Below, in pieces: positions 18,093 to 26,859 of a stretch of 64,000 bases of DNA. The DNA is from Pseudomonas cremoris (GTDB lineage Bacteria > Pseudomonadota > Gammaproteobacteria > Pseudomonadales > Pseudomonadaceae). The position numbers and the translations under genes are program-made. Under the pieces are notes generated by a model. The model made no database searches. It was not told where the DNA came from and saw nothing but the letters and a program-made list of their open reading frames with translations. How positions within the stretch are numbered: the stretch's first letter is position 1; every line of letters begins with the position of its first letter. The stretch lies in the NCBI RefSeq assembly GCF_014230465.1, contig NZ_JAAXCY010000010.1, positions 265,613-329,612 on the forward strand, given 5' to 3'.

Positions 18093-18872
18093 TTATAGGG
18101 TGAACGCTTGACGGAATCGCTCCAGGGCCAACTCGCTGTCGCCGCTGGCCCAGCCTTCGAGGCCGACCACGCCGTTGTAGCCCATGGCATGCAGGGCCCT
18201 GGCGATGGCCGGGTAGTGGATTTCGCCGGTGCCGGGCTCCTTGCGGCCTGGCACGTCGGCCACCTGGATTTCGCCGATGGCGCTGCCTGCGCGCTGGATC
18301 AGCTCGATCAAGTTACCTTCGCCGATCTGCGCGTGGTACAGGTCCAGGTTCATCTTCAAATGCGGGCTGCCCACCGCTTCGATCAACGCCAGGGTATCGT
18401 CGGCGCGGGCGAACGGGGTGCCGGGGTGGTCAACCTCGGTGTTGAGGTTTTCCAATAGGAACACGCGGCCAGCGTCTTCCCCCAGGCGGGCGATTTTTTC
18501 CAGGGTCTTGCAGGCGCTCAGCCACATGCGCCCGGTGATCTGGCTCACGGGTTGCACCGGCAGGCCGCCTTCGCCCAGGCCGGTGCCATGCAGGTTGAGG
18601 CTGGGGCAGTTGAGTTGCTCGGCGATGCCGATGGATTCGCGAGCGCTGTCGAGCAACTGGCGGATGCCATTCGGGTCGGTGAGGTTTCCGCTGATGTAGC
18701 CGGTCATTGAGGTGAAGTCGGCGCCGGTGGCGGCCAGGGCATTGATGTCCTTGTCGGTCCAGCTCCAGATTTCGGCGCTGAAGCCCAACTCATGAATGCG
18801 CTTGACCCGCTCAATGAACGGCAGGTCGAGAAAAACCATCTCGGCGCTGATCGCCAGTTTGAACGGGCTCAT
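18093..18872 (-). CDS. TIM-barrel isomerase/epimerase (Hyi/IolE-like)
   Basis: 259 residues of the AP-endonuclease-2 TIM-barrel family (hydroxypyruvate isomerase, IolE, MocC). Metal-ligand Glu/Asp/His positions are visible in LLENLNTEVDHPG, LKMNLDLYHAQIGEG, IGEIQVADVPGRKEPGTGEI and VGLEGWASGD. The closing pattern (HAQ, then GRxEPGTGE) is especially like hydroxypyruvate isomerase. It probably isomerises or dehydrates the product of the neighbouring dehydrogenase. Its start overlaps that gene's stop as ATGA. Confidence 0.85.
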   Translation of the reverse strand: MSPFKLAISAEMVFLDLPFIERVKRIHELGFSAEIWSWTDKDINALAATGADFTSMTGYISGNLTDPNGIRQLLDSARESIGIAEQLNCPSLNLHGTGLGEGGLPVQPVSQITGRMWLSACKTLEKIARLGEDAGRVFLLENLNTEVDHPGTPFARADDTLALIEAVGSPHLKMNLDLYHAQIGEGNLIELIQRAGSAIGEIQVADVPGRKEPGTGEIHYPAIARALHAMGYNGVVGLEGWASGDSELALERFRQAFTL

Positions 18873-19873
18873 ACGGCCACCGCCTTACCTTGCTGGAACG
18901 ACTCGATGCACGCACGGGCAATCGCCAGGGCAGCGCGGGCGTCTTCACCACTGGCCATCGGCTTGGCGCCCGTGCGCAGGCAATCGGCGAAGTGGTTAAG
19001 TTCGGCGATGTAGGCGTCACGCAACAGGTCGGTGTCCAGGCGCTGGGTGTCGGCCTGGATGCCTTGGGCCAGGTAGCGCACCAGGTCCGAATCGTTGAGG
19101 CTGCCCATGCTCAGCATGCCTTCGCTGCCGAACACTTCGCCGCGCACGTCGTAGCCATACACGGCCTGGAAGTTGGCCTCGGCAGTGGCAATGGCGCCGT
19201 TGTCGAAGCGGATCGCGACCACAGCGGTGTCGAGGAAACCTTTGCTCTTGTACGCCGGGGCGATCAGCGCGTCGGCCATCACGTACACCTGCACCGCTTC
19301 GGCACCGGGGTTGAGGTAGCGCAGGGTGTCGAAGTCGTGAATCAGGGTTTCGAGGAAGATCACCCACTGCGGCGATGCGGCGGGATTGTTCAGCGCCGGG
19401 TCGCGGGTCAACGAGCGCAGCAACTGCGGCGTGCCGATACGGCCGGCGGCGACATCCAGATGCGCGGTGCGAAAGCTCTTGGCAAAACGCCGGTTGAAGC
19501 CAACCTGCAGCGGCACGCGGGCATCGGCTGCTGCGGCGATGGCGCGGTCGGCTTCATCCAGGGTGATGGCCATCGGTTTTTCGCAGAAGATTCCTTTGCC
19601 GGCACGGGCTGCGCTGATCACCAACTCGGCGTGGCTGCGGGCGGGGGCGGCGATGATGACGCCGTCGATGTCCGGGTCGTCGAGCAGTTGCTGTGGGTCG
19701 GTGTAAGCCTTGTCCACGCCCAATTCAGCGGCGAGGCGGGCGGCTTGGCCTGGCGTGGGGTCGGCAATCGCCACCAGGCTGGCACCGGGGATATGCCGTG
19801 CGGCGGTCAAGCCGTGGAAGCTGCCCATGCGACCGGCGCCGATCAAACCCAGGCGGATGTTCTGTGTACTCAT
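18869..19873 (-). CDS. Gfo/Idh/MocA-family oxidoreductase (inositol dehydrogenase-like)
   Basis: 334 residues. N-terminal Rossmann fold with IRLGLIGAGRMGSFHG, the conserved EKP motif in GKGIFCEKPMAITLDEAD, and the catalytic Asp/His region FLETLIHDFDTLRYL. It oxidises a sugar or cyclitol with NAD(P). ATG 19873 follows AAAAAGGGG; a longer reading frame would extend through the sigma-54 promoter and is rejected. First gene of the three-gene operon, whose promoter faces the AcoR-like activator. Confidence 0.9.
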   Translation of the reverse strand: MSTQNIRLGLIGAGRMGSFHGLTAARHIPGASLVAIADPTPGQAARLAAELGVDKAYTDPQQLLDDPDIDGVIIAAPARSHAELVISAARAGKGIFCEKPMAITLDEADRAIAAAADARVPLQVGFNRRFAKSFRTAHLDVAAGRIGTPQLLRSLTRDPALNNPAASPQWVIFLETLIHDFDTLRYLNPGAEAVQVYVMADALIAPAYKSKGFLDTAVVAIRFDNGAIATAEANFQAVYGYDVRGEVFGSEGMLSMGSLNDSDLVRYLAQGIQADTQRLDTDLLRDAYIAELNHFADCLRTGAKPMASGEDARAALAIARACIESFQQGKAVAV

Positions 19874-19930
19874 GAAATAACCCCTTTTTATTGTTGGCCT
19901 CAGGACGCTCCTGATGGGCAAAGGGGTATG

Positions 19931-19948
19931 AGCAAGGGCTGTGCCAAT
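19931..19948 (-). promoter_or_regulatory. Sigma-54 promoter of the MocA-like operon
   Basis: Read on the minus strand: TTGGCACAGCCCTTGCT, with GG (19945-19944) and GC (19933-19932) separated by exactly 10 bases, close to consensus TGGCACN5TTGC. Expected transcription start is near 19920, leaving about 45 bases to the ATG at 19873. The sigma-54 activator gene at 20059 is divergent. Confidence 0.87.
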
Positions 19949-19997
19949 TAACAAGTAATTGATATTTAAAGCTTTATAAGAATATTTAAACAAAAAG

Positions 19998-20045
19998 TGT
20001 TCATTTCAATGACATGCCTATACTGACATGTCAAAAACATGAACA
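19998..20045. promoter_or_regulatory. Nested palindrome, probable activator enhancer
   Basis: TGTTCAT (19998-20004) pairs with ATGAACA (20039-20045), and inside it TGACATG (20010-20016) pairs with CATGTCA (20027-20033). Both pairs share one dyad axis at 20021.5, with 5-base gaps on each side. It is about 100 bp upstream of the expected sigma-54 start and just before the regulator's own ATG, as expected for an enhancer that also allows autoregulation. Confidence 0.75.
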
Positions 20046-20058
20046 TGAGTAGCCTTCA

Positions 20059-22014
20059 ATGAGCATGACGTTCAGCGTGCAAGACCTCGATTACCTCACG
20101 AGCTTGGGGCCTGCCGCGTTGAACGACGGCCCGGTTATCGCGCTGGAGCGGGCGTGGCGCGATTGTCTGGCCGGCCAGGTCGAGCGCCCGCTGGCGGTGC
20201 GCCAAGTGATCTGGGATTCGTGGCGGCGCAGTGTCGAGGCCGGTATTGATCCTGCGGACAACGCGTACCGTTTTGCCGCCCCCGAAACCCTGGCCGCTAC
20301 CCTGGCTACTCATCGCGTGCTGATCGCCGCCGCCGCACAGGTCATGCATGGCCTGCTGGCCTATAACCCGCGTGGCCATATCAATCTCACCGATGCCGAT
20401 GGCACCACCCTGTACTTTTGCGGGTTGGATATCACTCCGGTGGGCAGTCGCCTGCTGGAGTCCGTGCAAGGCACCAACTGCACCGGCCTGGCCCTGGCCG
20501 AGGACCACTTGGTGTACGTGCTTGCCGAAGAAAACTTCGGCAGTGGCCTGCGCCAACGCCGCATGCATTGCGCCGCCGCGCCGATCAAGAATGCCCAGGG
20601 CGACACGCTGGCCATGCTGACCCTGACCGCCGAACCCGGCTGGTTTCATTTCCATACCCTCGGCACCGTGCAAGCAGCGGCCGACGCGGTGTCACGCCAG
20701 ATGGCGCTGCAAGGGCTGCTGGAAGAGCAGCAAACCGTGCTCGAAGTGCTCAATGAAGGCCTGGTGGTACTGGATGAGCGCGGCTGCATCAAGGCGCTCA
20801 ATCGCTATGCGCGGCAGTTGTTCGGAGTGGGCCTGGAACTGATCGGCAGCCCGTTCAAGCGCCTGGGGCGCAGCGAGTTGAGCGACGTGCTGGGTGAACC
20901 GGTGCGCGATCTCGATTGCACCTTTCACCTGCACGACCGCAGCCAACTCGCCTGCCTGGTGTCGGTGTGCCCGCTGGAGCAGGGCGGGGTGATCGTGTCT
21001 CTGCGCGAAAACCGCCGCATCCGCGAAATCACCCGGCGCATCATCGGCACCCAGGCCAGCTACACCTTCGACACCATCCAGGGCAGTTCGCGGGCGATTC
21101 AGGACGCGCTGCACTTGGGGCGTATTGCCAGCCGCAGCGACTCCACCACTTTGATCCTCGGTGAAAGCGGCACCGGCAAAGAATTGTTCGCCCAGGCGAT
21201 CCACAATGGCAGCGACCGGCACAAGGGCCCGTTTGTGGCAGTGAACTGCGGTGCGATCCCACGGGACCTGGTGCAAAGCGAGCTGTTCGGCCACGTCGAA
21301 GGCGCCTTCACCGGCGCTGCCCGTGGCGGGTCGGCAGGCAAGTTCGAACTGGCGGATGGGGGCACCATCTTCCTGGATGAAATTGGCGACATGTCCTTCG
21401 ACGCCCAAGTCAGCCTGCTGCGGGTATTGCAGGAGGGTGAAGTGACCCGTGTCGGCGCAAAAAGCTCGCGGCAAGTGAATGTGCGCATCATCGCCGCCAC
21501 TCACCGCAACCTGAGCCAGGCGGTGGCTGAGGGGGCGTTTCGCGAAGACCTTTACTACCGCCTCAACGTGCTGAACTTGACCGTGCCACCGCTGCGCATG
21601 CGTCGCGAAGATATCCCGTTGCTGGCGCGGCACTTCCTCACGCGATGCGCGCGCTCGCTGCGTAAATCGGTGCAAGGTTTTTCGCCGGATGCGCTGGCGT
21701 TGCTGTCGGCCTATGGCTGGCCCGGCAATGTGCGTGAGTTGGAAAACAGCATCGAGCGGGCGACCAACCTGGCGATGGGTGAGTTGATCCAGGCGGTGGA
21801 TCTGCCGCTGGAAGCCCGGCAACGCTCACCGGCACGCCTGCACGAGCCGCAACCGGTCCAGGACTTGAGTAGTCACGAAATGAACGCCATCGTCGCTGCG
21901 CTGCAAGGCACTGGCGGCAATATCCGGTTGGCCGCCCGCCAACTGAACGTGTCCCGAGGCGGCCTCTATAACAAGATGAATCGGTTTGGCCTTGTTGCAG
22001 GGGATTTTCGCTAG
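20059..22014 (+). CDS. AcoR-like sigma-54-dependent transcriptional activator
   Basis: 651 residues. N-terminal GAF-type sensor region (about 70-215, ending [15 protein letters not shown]), a PAS-like segment (about 225-320), the AAA+ domain with Walker A GESGTGKE near 368, the sigma-54 contact loop GAFTGA at 415-420, Walker [13 protein letters not shown], and a Fis-type helix-turn-helix at the end ([26 protein letters not shown]). It should activate the divergent MocA-like operon. Its ligand is probably the sugar or cyclitol taken up by that operon (inference). The last 4 bases overlap the convergent rtcR stop. Confidence 0.92.
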   Translation: MSMTFSVQDLDYLTSLGPAALNDGPVIALERAWRDCLAGQVERPLAVRQVIWDSWRRSVEAGIDPADNAYRFAAPETLAATLATHRVLIAAAAQVMHGLLAYNPRGHINLTDADGTTLYFCGLDITPVGSRLLESVQGTNCTGLALAEDHLVYVLAEENFGSGLRQRRMHCAAAPIKNAQGDTLAMLTLTAEPGWFHFHTLGTVQAAADAVSRQMALQGLLEEQQTVLEVLNEGLVVLDERGCIKALNRYARQLFGVGLELIGSPFKRLGRSELSDVLGEPVRDLDCTFHLHDRSQLACLVSVCPLEQGGVIVSLRENRRIREITRRIIGTQASYTFDTIQGSSRAIQDALHLGRIASRSDSTTLILGESGTGKELFAQAIHNGSDRHKGPFVAVNCGAIPRDLVQSELFGHVEGAFTGAARGGSAGKFELADGGTIFLDEIGDMSFDAQVSLLRVLQEGEVTRVGAKSSRQVNVRIIAATHRNLSQAVAEGAFREDLYYRLNVLNLTVPPLRMRREDIPLLARHFLTRCARSLRKSVQGFSPDALALLSAYGWPGNVRELENSIERATNLAMGELIQAVDLPLEARQRSPARLHEPQPVQDLSSHEMNAIVAALQGTGGNIRLAARQLNVSRGGLYNKMNRFGLVAGDFR

Positions 22015-23591
22015 GGTTTCAACTGTTTCCAGTCAACCCCAAAGCGCGCCAGGTATTTGCGCAGTCGATCCGCATCGTTCGGCTGGGCCTTGGCCTGGCG
22101 AGTTACGCCGAATAAACGCCGGCCAGCTTCGGACAGGCTGTCGCACTGCAAGCACACATCGATTACCGCCTTGAGTTGCAACTGGTCAAACAGGTCGAGG
22201 TCGGTGGGCAGCAGGGTGAGGGGTTCGGACAGCCCCCAGGCGTAGCGCAGTCGCAGGATTTCTTCCTCAACCTGGGCTTCGTCGATGCGCCCGCTGTCGG
22301 CCAGCGTCGCCATGCGCGTGATTGACGCTGACAGCTCACGAAAGTTGCCCAGCCACGCCGCTTCGCTGGAGCAGGCAAACGCCAGATAGCGGCGCCGCGC
22401 TTCCAGGTTGAAGCGCACACGGCGGCCTTGTTCGCGGGCGTGGCGCTCCAGTTCGAAATCGATGTTTGGCTCGATGTCCTCGCGGCGTCCCGCCAGGCCA
22501 GGCAGGTCAAAGGTCCATAGGTTGATGCGGGCATACAGGTCTTCGCGGAACAGCCCTTCGGCCACGCGCCCGCGCAGGTCGCGGTGGGTGCCGGCGATGA
22601 TCAAAAAATCGCTGGCCACTTCGCGGTCGGCGCCCATGGGATAGAAGCGTTTTTCTTCGATGGCCTTGAGCAGCATTGCCTGTTCATCCAGGCCCAGTTC
22701 GCCGATTTCATCCAGGAACAACATGCCGCCATCTGCCGCGCGCAGCAGGCCGTCCCGGGCGTTTTGCGCACCGGTGAAGGCGCCCTTGATATGCCCGAAC
22801 AACGCCGACATCGCGCCGTCGCCGCGCAAGGTGGCGCAGTTCACTTCGACAAAACGACCCTGCACCTGATGGCGGCTGCGCTTGAGCTCAAAGATGCGTC
22901 GGGCGAGGAACGATTTGCCCGCGCCCGTGGGGCCGATCAACAGCATCGGCGCGGTGGAGCGCACGGCCACTCGCTCAATTTGTTCGATGGAGCTATTGAA
23001 GGCGCTGTTGCGAGTGGCGATTCCCGACTTGAGGAAGGCCAGGCCTTCCAGGCGCTGGTGGCTAAAGCGTGAAGCGATGCGGTCGTAGCGCGACAGGTCG
23101 AGGTCGATCAGGGTGTGGGTGCCGGTGGCGAGCTCATGCTCGTCGCGGCGCCGGCTGGGAGAGGTCTGGATCAATCGCGCCGGCAGATTGCGCGCCTCGG
23201 TGAGCAGGAACCAGCAGATCTGCGCCACGTGGGTGCCGGTGGTGATATGGACCAGGTAGTCCTCGCGTTCGGTGTCGAAGGAGTAGGCGGCCGTAAAGTC
23301 GTGCAGCGCGCCGTAGACCTCTTCGAAATCCCACGGATTGTTCAGCGGCATGGGGTGCAGGCGGACGTCGGTGTGCGGCGAGACCTGCTGGATATCGGCA
23401 CGTATCCGTTCGGCGATGCTGACGTCGCGGGCGTCGATGTCGTGGATCAGCTCCAGGCGATCAATCTGCAAGTCATCCTGCTGGCACAGGCCGACGCTGG
23501 GCCGCCAATGGTTCCAGCGGTTGGCACCCTTGCCGACGCGATCCAGCTTGGAGCCAATAAACCCGATGGTGACCGTGCGCTTGTGTTTCAT
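22011..23591 (-). CDS. rtcR: RtcR, sigma-54 activator of RNA repair operon
   Basis: 526 residues. The N-terminal ~180 residues ([20 protein letters not shown]...[23 protein letters not shown]) are the CARF ligand-sensing domain known in RtcR. Then come the AAA+ domain with Walker A GPTGAGKS near 220, the GAFTGA loop, LFLDEIGEL, and a C-terminal helix-turn-helix region. In E. coli it senses RNA ends made by tRNA damage and activates rtcBA. Divergent from rtcB with a sigma-54 promoter between. The length is that of E. coli RtcR (about 530). Confidence 0.95.
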   Translation of the reverse strand: MKHKRTVTIGFIGSKLDRVGKGANRWNHWRPSVGLCQQDDLQIDRLELIHDIDARDVSIAERIRADIQQVSPHTDVRLHPMPLNNPWDFEEVYGALHDFTAAYSFDTEREDYLVHITTGTHVAQICWFLLTEARNLPARLIQTSPSRRRDEHELATGTHTLIDLDLSRYDRIASRFSHQRLEGLAFLKSGIATRNSAFNSSIEQIERVAVRSTAPMLLIGPTGAGKSFLARRIFELKRSRHQVQGRFVEVNCATLRGDGAMSALFGHIKGAFTGAQNARDGLLRAADGGMLFLDEIGELGLDEQAMLLKAIEEKRFYPMGADREVASDFLIIAGTHRDLRGRVAEGLFREDLYARINLWTFDLPGLAGRREDIEPNIDFELERHAREQGRRVRFNLEARRRYLAFACSSEAAWLGNFRELSASITRMATLADSGRIDEAQVEEEILRLRYAWGLSEPLTLLPTDLDLFDQLQLKAVIDVCLQCDSLSEAGRRLFGVTRQAKAQPNDADRLRKYLARFGVDWKQLKP

Positions 23592-23738
23592 GGCTAGACC
23601 AAAATATAAGTAACGATATGTAAGGATATGAATAGGGTGGTGGGCTTGTCATTGGTTTTAAGCTCTTGAAGCTGAATAAAATTAAAATATGTATATAAAA
23701 CAATTAGATGGATATTTTTAAGTGGGCTTTAGTGGAAG

Positions 23739-23755
23739 CTGGCACGACCGCTGCT
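23739..23755 (+). promoter_or_regulatory. Sigma-54 promoter of rtcB-rlaP-rtcA
   Basis: CTGGCACGACCGCTGCT: GG at 23741-23742 and GC at 23753-23754 with 10 bases between, matching TGGCACGN4TTGC except one T to C. The expected transcription start is near 23766, about 40 bases before the rtcB ATG. The AT-rich block 23592-23730 upstream should hold RtcR sites; I could not pick a clear palindrome there. Confidence 0.85.
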
Positions 23756-23805
23756 ATATCCCAGCCAACGCCGCAACGACGGCTTTCAAAAAAAGAATCG
23801 AGATC

Positions 23806-25032
23806 ATGCAAGAGAAAACCTACCAACTGCTGGAAGTGGCCAACGGCAAGCCAATCAAACTCTGGACTCAAGGCGTACCCGTAGAACCTGAAGCCCGCCA
23901 GCAACTGATGAACACCGCGCAGATGCCGTTTATCTTCAAACACCTCGCAGTGATGCCGGATGTGCATTTGGGCAAGGGCTCGACCATCGGCAGCGTGATC
24001 CCCACCGTGGGTGCGATCATCCCGGCGGCGGTGGGTGTGGACATCGGCTGCGGCATGATCGCCGCGCGCACCACGCTGATGGCCAGCGACTTGCCCGACA
24101 ACCTCCATGGCCTGCGCTGCGCCATCGAGGCCGCCGTGCCCCATGGTCGCACTCGCAGCCGCAACGGTCGTGACAAAGGCGCTTGGGAAAACGTACCAGC
24201 CCAGGCCGACCAGGTGTGGTCGGCGCTGAATCCGCGTTTCAAGGCGATCACCGACAAATACCCGCAACTGGAGCGCAGCAACCACCGCCAGCACTTGGGC
24301 ACGCTGGGCACCGGCAACCACTTTGTCGAGGTGTGCCTGGATGAAGCCAACCGGGTCTGGTTCATGTTGCACAGCGGTTCTCGTGGCGTCGGAAACGCTA
24401 TCGGCAACCTGTTTATCCAGTTGGCCCAGGCGGACATGCGTCAGCACCTGGCTAACCTGCCGGACCGTGACCTGGCGTATTTCGAAGAGGGCAGCCAGCA
24501 CTTCGATGACTACGTGGAAGCGGTGGGCTGGGCCCAGGATTTTGCGCGGCAGAACCGTGAACTGATGATGAAAGCGGTGGTACAGGCCACACGCAAGGTG
24601 ATCAGCAAGCCGTTTGAGGTCGCATTGGAGGCGGTGAACTGCCATCACAACTATGTGCAGAAAGAGCGGCATTTTGGTGAGGACGTTCTGGTCACGCGTA
24701 AGGGGGCCGTGTCGGCGAAGAAGGGCGAGTTGGGGATTATTCCGGGGTCCATGGGCGCCAAGAGCTTCATTGTGCGCGGCCTGGGTAACGAAGAGTCGTT
24801 TTGCTCTTGCAGCCACGGCGCCGGGCGCACCATGAGCCGCACCAAGGCCAAGAACACCTTTACCGTAGAAGACCAGATCCGCGCCACCGCCCATGTGGAA
24901 TGCCGCAAGGACGCGGATGTGATCGATGAAATCCCGATGGCCTACAAGGACATCGACCTCGTCATGCATGCCCAGCGTGAGCTGGTAGAAGTACTGCACA
25001 CCTTGCGTCAGGTGGTGTGCGTCAAAGGTTAA
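23806..25032 (+). CDS. rtcB: RNA-splicing ligase RtcB
   Basis: 408 residues, the E. coli length. Joins 2',3'-cyclic-phosphate or 3'-phosphate RNA ends to 5'-OH ends using GTP and Mn2+. Metal and guanylylation sites are present: VGVDIGCGM (Asp/Cys), GTLGTGNHFVEV, HSGSRGVGN, NCHHNYVQKE, and FCSCSHGAGRTMSR with the His that carries GMP. ATG 23806 is chosen because the in-frame upstream extension would run over the sigma-54 promoter. First gene of the repair operon; 13 bases separate it from rlaP. Confidence 0.96.
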   Translation: MQEKTYQLLEVANGKPIKLWTQGVPVEPEARQQLMNTAQMPFIFKHLAVMPDVHLGKGSTIGSVIPTVGAIIPAAVGVDIGCGMIAARTTLMASDLPDNLHGLRCAIEAAVPHGRTRSRNGRDKGAWENVPAQADQVWSALNPRFKAITDKYPQLERSNHRQHLGTLGTGNHFVEVCLDEANRVWFMLHSGSRGVGNAIGNLFIQLAQADMRQHLANLPDRDLAYFEEGSQHFDDYVEAVGWAQDFARQNRELMMKAVVQATRKVISKPFEVALEAVNCHHNYVQKERHFGEDVLVTRKGAVSAKKGELGIIPGSMGAKSFIVRGLGNEESFCSCSHGAGRTMSRTKAKNTFTVEDQIRATAHVECRKDADVIDEIPMAYKDIDLVMHAQRELVEVLHTLRQVVCVKG

Positions 25033-25045
25033 AAGGGGATCCAAG

Positions 25046-25834
25046 ATGCAAAAGGAAGAACGCCACCCATTGAGCGACGCCATGCGTACGCGGGTGTTGC
25101 TGGAGCTTGCACGCATAGAGCGCGAGCGCAATGTCACGGTGTTGTACGCCTGTGAGTCCGGCAGCCGGGCCTGGGGCTTTGCCTCCACCGACAGTGACTA
25201 CGATGTGCGCTTCGTCTACGTGGAGAAGCCTGATTGGTTCTTGCAGGTAGACGCGCCACGGGACGTGATCGAGCGCCCGCTGGATGACGAGTTGGACATA
25301 AGCGGCTGGGAGCTGCGCAAGACCTTGGGCCTGCTGCGCAAATCCAATCCTACGTTGCTGGAGTGGTTGGATTCGCCGCTGGTGTATCGCCAGAACGCTG
25401 AGGCCACGGCGCAACTGCGTGGCTTGGCCGAGGCGTTCTATAGCCCGCCGGCTGCACGCAATCATTACTTGTCGATGGCCAAGAAAAACTTTCGCGGCTA
25501 CCTGCAAGGTGACTCGGTGCGCTTCAAGAAGTACTTCTACGTACTGCGGCCGTTGCTCGCGGTGCGGTGGATCGACCTGGGCTTGGGTCGCCCGCCGATG
25601 ACCTTCGCCGACTTGCTGAGTACGGTGGATGACGCGCAACTGTTGGACGAAGTCGCGAGCTTGCTGGTGTTGAAACGCAATGCCGGTGAGGCGGCGTACG
25701 GGCCACGGCGTCCAGCGCTGCATGCGTATATCCAGCGTGAACTGGAACGCACAGTGCCGGTATTGCCACGCACGCAGCAAGACTCACTGCAACTCGACCA
25801 CTATCTGCGCGACACGGTTAAACGCTTTGCTTAA
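25046..25834 (+). CDS. RlaP-type nucleotidyltransferase of the RNA repair operon
   Basis: 262 residues, DNA polymerase beta-like nucleotidyltransferase. The active-site signature is SGSRAWGFASTDSDYDVRFVYV, with the two metal-binding Asp in SDYD. A helical C-terminal half follows. It matches the RlaP family (predicted nucleotidyltransferases linked to RNA ligases), which is thought to add or trim nucleotides at damaged RNA ends; no biochemical role is established to my knowledge. It sits between rtcB and rtcA with short gaps (13 and 11 bases) and its own GGGG ribosome site, so it is co-transcribed with them. Confidence 0.87.
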   Translation: MQKEERHPLSDAMRTRVLLELARIERERNVTVLYACESGSRAWGFASTDSDYDVRFVYVEKPDWFLQVDAPRDVIERPLDDELDISGWELRKTLGLLRKSNPTLLEWLDSPLVYRQNAEATAQLRGLAEAFYSPPAARNHYLSMAKKNFRGYLQGDSVRFKKYFYVLRPLLAVRWIDLGLGRPPMTFADLLSTVDDAQLLDEVASLLVLKRNAGEAAYGPRRPALHAYIQRELERTVPVLPRTQQDSLQLDHYLRDTVKRFA

Positions 25835-25845
25835 GGATATGCACA

Positions 25846-26859
25846 ATGATTGAACTCGACGGCGCCATCGGTGGCGGCCAGGTACTGCGCAGCGGCTTGA
25901 GCCTGGCGATGGTCACTGGGCAGGCCTTGCACATCAAGAATATCCGCGCCAAGCGCAGCCGGCCGGGGTTGATGCGCCAGCACCTGACCGCGGTGCTGGC
26001 GGCGGCCGAGGTGTGTGGCGCCAAGGTGGAGGGGGCCGAGTTGGGTTCGCAGACATTGCGGTTTGAGCCTGGCCCGATTCGCGGCGGTGACTACCGCTTC
26101 GCCATCGGCACGGCGGGCAGTTGCACCCTGGTCCTGCAAACGCTGCTGCCGGCACTGTTGCACGCGCCGACGGCCAGTCGTGTGACGATCTGCGGCGGCA
26201 CCCACAACCCGTTGGCGCCGCCGGTGGACTTCCTGCAGCAGGCCTGGCTGCCGTTGTTGCGCCGCATGGGGGCGCGCATTGAGCTGAGCTTGATCCGCTA
26301 TGGGTTTTCTCCTGCGGGCGGTGGCGAGCTGGAGGCATTCATCCAGCCGTCCGAACTGAAGCCGCTGCACCTGATGCAGCGCGGAAAGTTGCTGGCGTCA
26401 CGCGCCATCGCGCTGAGCGCTGGGTTACCCGCCCAGGTCGGTGAACGCGAACTCAAGCGTGTGGGACAGCGCTTGGCATTCGACGATACGCAATTGCTCT
26501 GGACAGAGATCGACCCGCAACAAGGCCCGGGCAATATGCTGATGCTGGAGTACGTCCACGAACAAGTCACCGAGGTGTTCAGCGCCTTTGGCATGACAGA
26601 GGTGCGGGCCGAAAAAGTTGCAGACCAGGCCATCGACCAGGCCATGGAGTGGCGCTGCACGGACACAGCGGTAGGTGAGCACCTGGCGGATCAGTTGCTG
26701 TTGCCGATGGCATTGGCGGGCGGTGGGCGTTTCACCACGCCGCATATGAGCGACCACTTGCACAGCAACATGCAAGTCATCCAACGCTTTTTGCCGGTAG
26801 CGATTGAAAGCCAAGTGTTGGAAGAGGGCGGGTTGAAGGTGGAGTGCCGGGCGCTTTAG
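25846..26859 (+). CDS. rtcA: RNA 3'-terminal phosphate cyclase RtcA
   Basis: 337 residues. Converts RNA 3'-phosphate to a 2',3'-cyclic phosphate with ATP through a His-AMP intermediate. Family features: RSRPGLMRQHLTAV, FAIGTAGSCTLVLQTLLP, GGTHNP, and the adenylylated His in HMSDHLHSNMQVIQRFLPV. The N-terminal IELDGAIGGGQVLRSGLSL has Ile where other RtcA proteins I recall have Glu before GGGQ. Start ATG 25846 has AGGA eight bases upstream. The 3' end overlaps the convergent LacI-type gene by 4 bases. Confidence 0.93.
   Translation: MIELDGAIGGGQVLRSGLSLAMVTGQALHIKNIRAKRSRPGLMRQHLTAVLAAAEVCGAKVEGAELGSQTLRFEPGPIRGGDYRFAIGTAGSCTLVLQTLLPALLHAPTASRVTICGGTHNPLAPPVDFLQQAWLPLLRRMGARIELSLIRYGFSPAGGGELEAFIQPSELKPLHLMQRGKLLASRAIALSAGLPAQVGERELKRVGQRLAFDDTQLLWTEIDPQQGPGNMLMLEYVHEQVTEVFSAFGMTEVRAEKVADQAIDQAMEWRCTDTAVGEHLADQLLLPMALAGGGRFTTPHMSDHLHSNMQVIQRFLPVAIESQVLEEGGLKVECRAL

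Noticed and set aside
22011..23591. CARF domain as a sign of a CRISPR system
   Set aside because: The CARF domain here belongs to RtcR. No repeat array, Cas gene or cyclic-oligonucleotide synthetase is present.
23722..23805. Longer N terminus for RtcB
   Set aside because: The extension would be translated from the sigma-54 promoter itself, and RtcB from other bacteria begins at the residue encoded at 23806.
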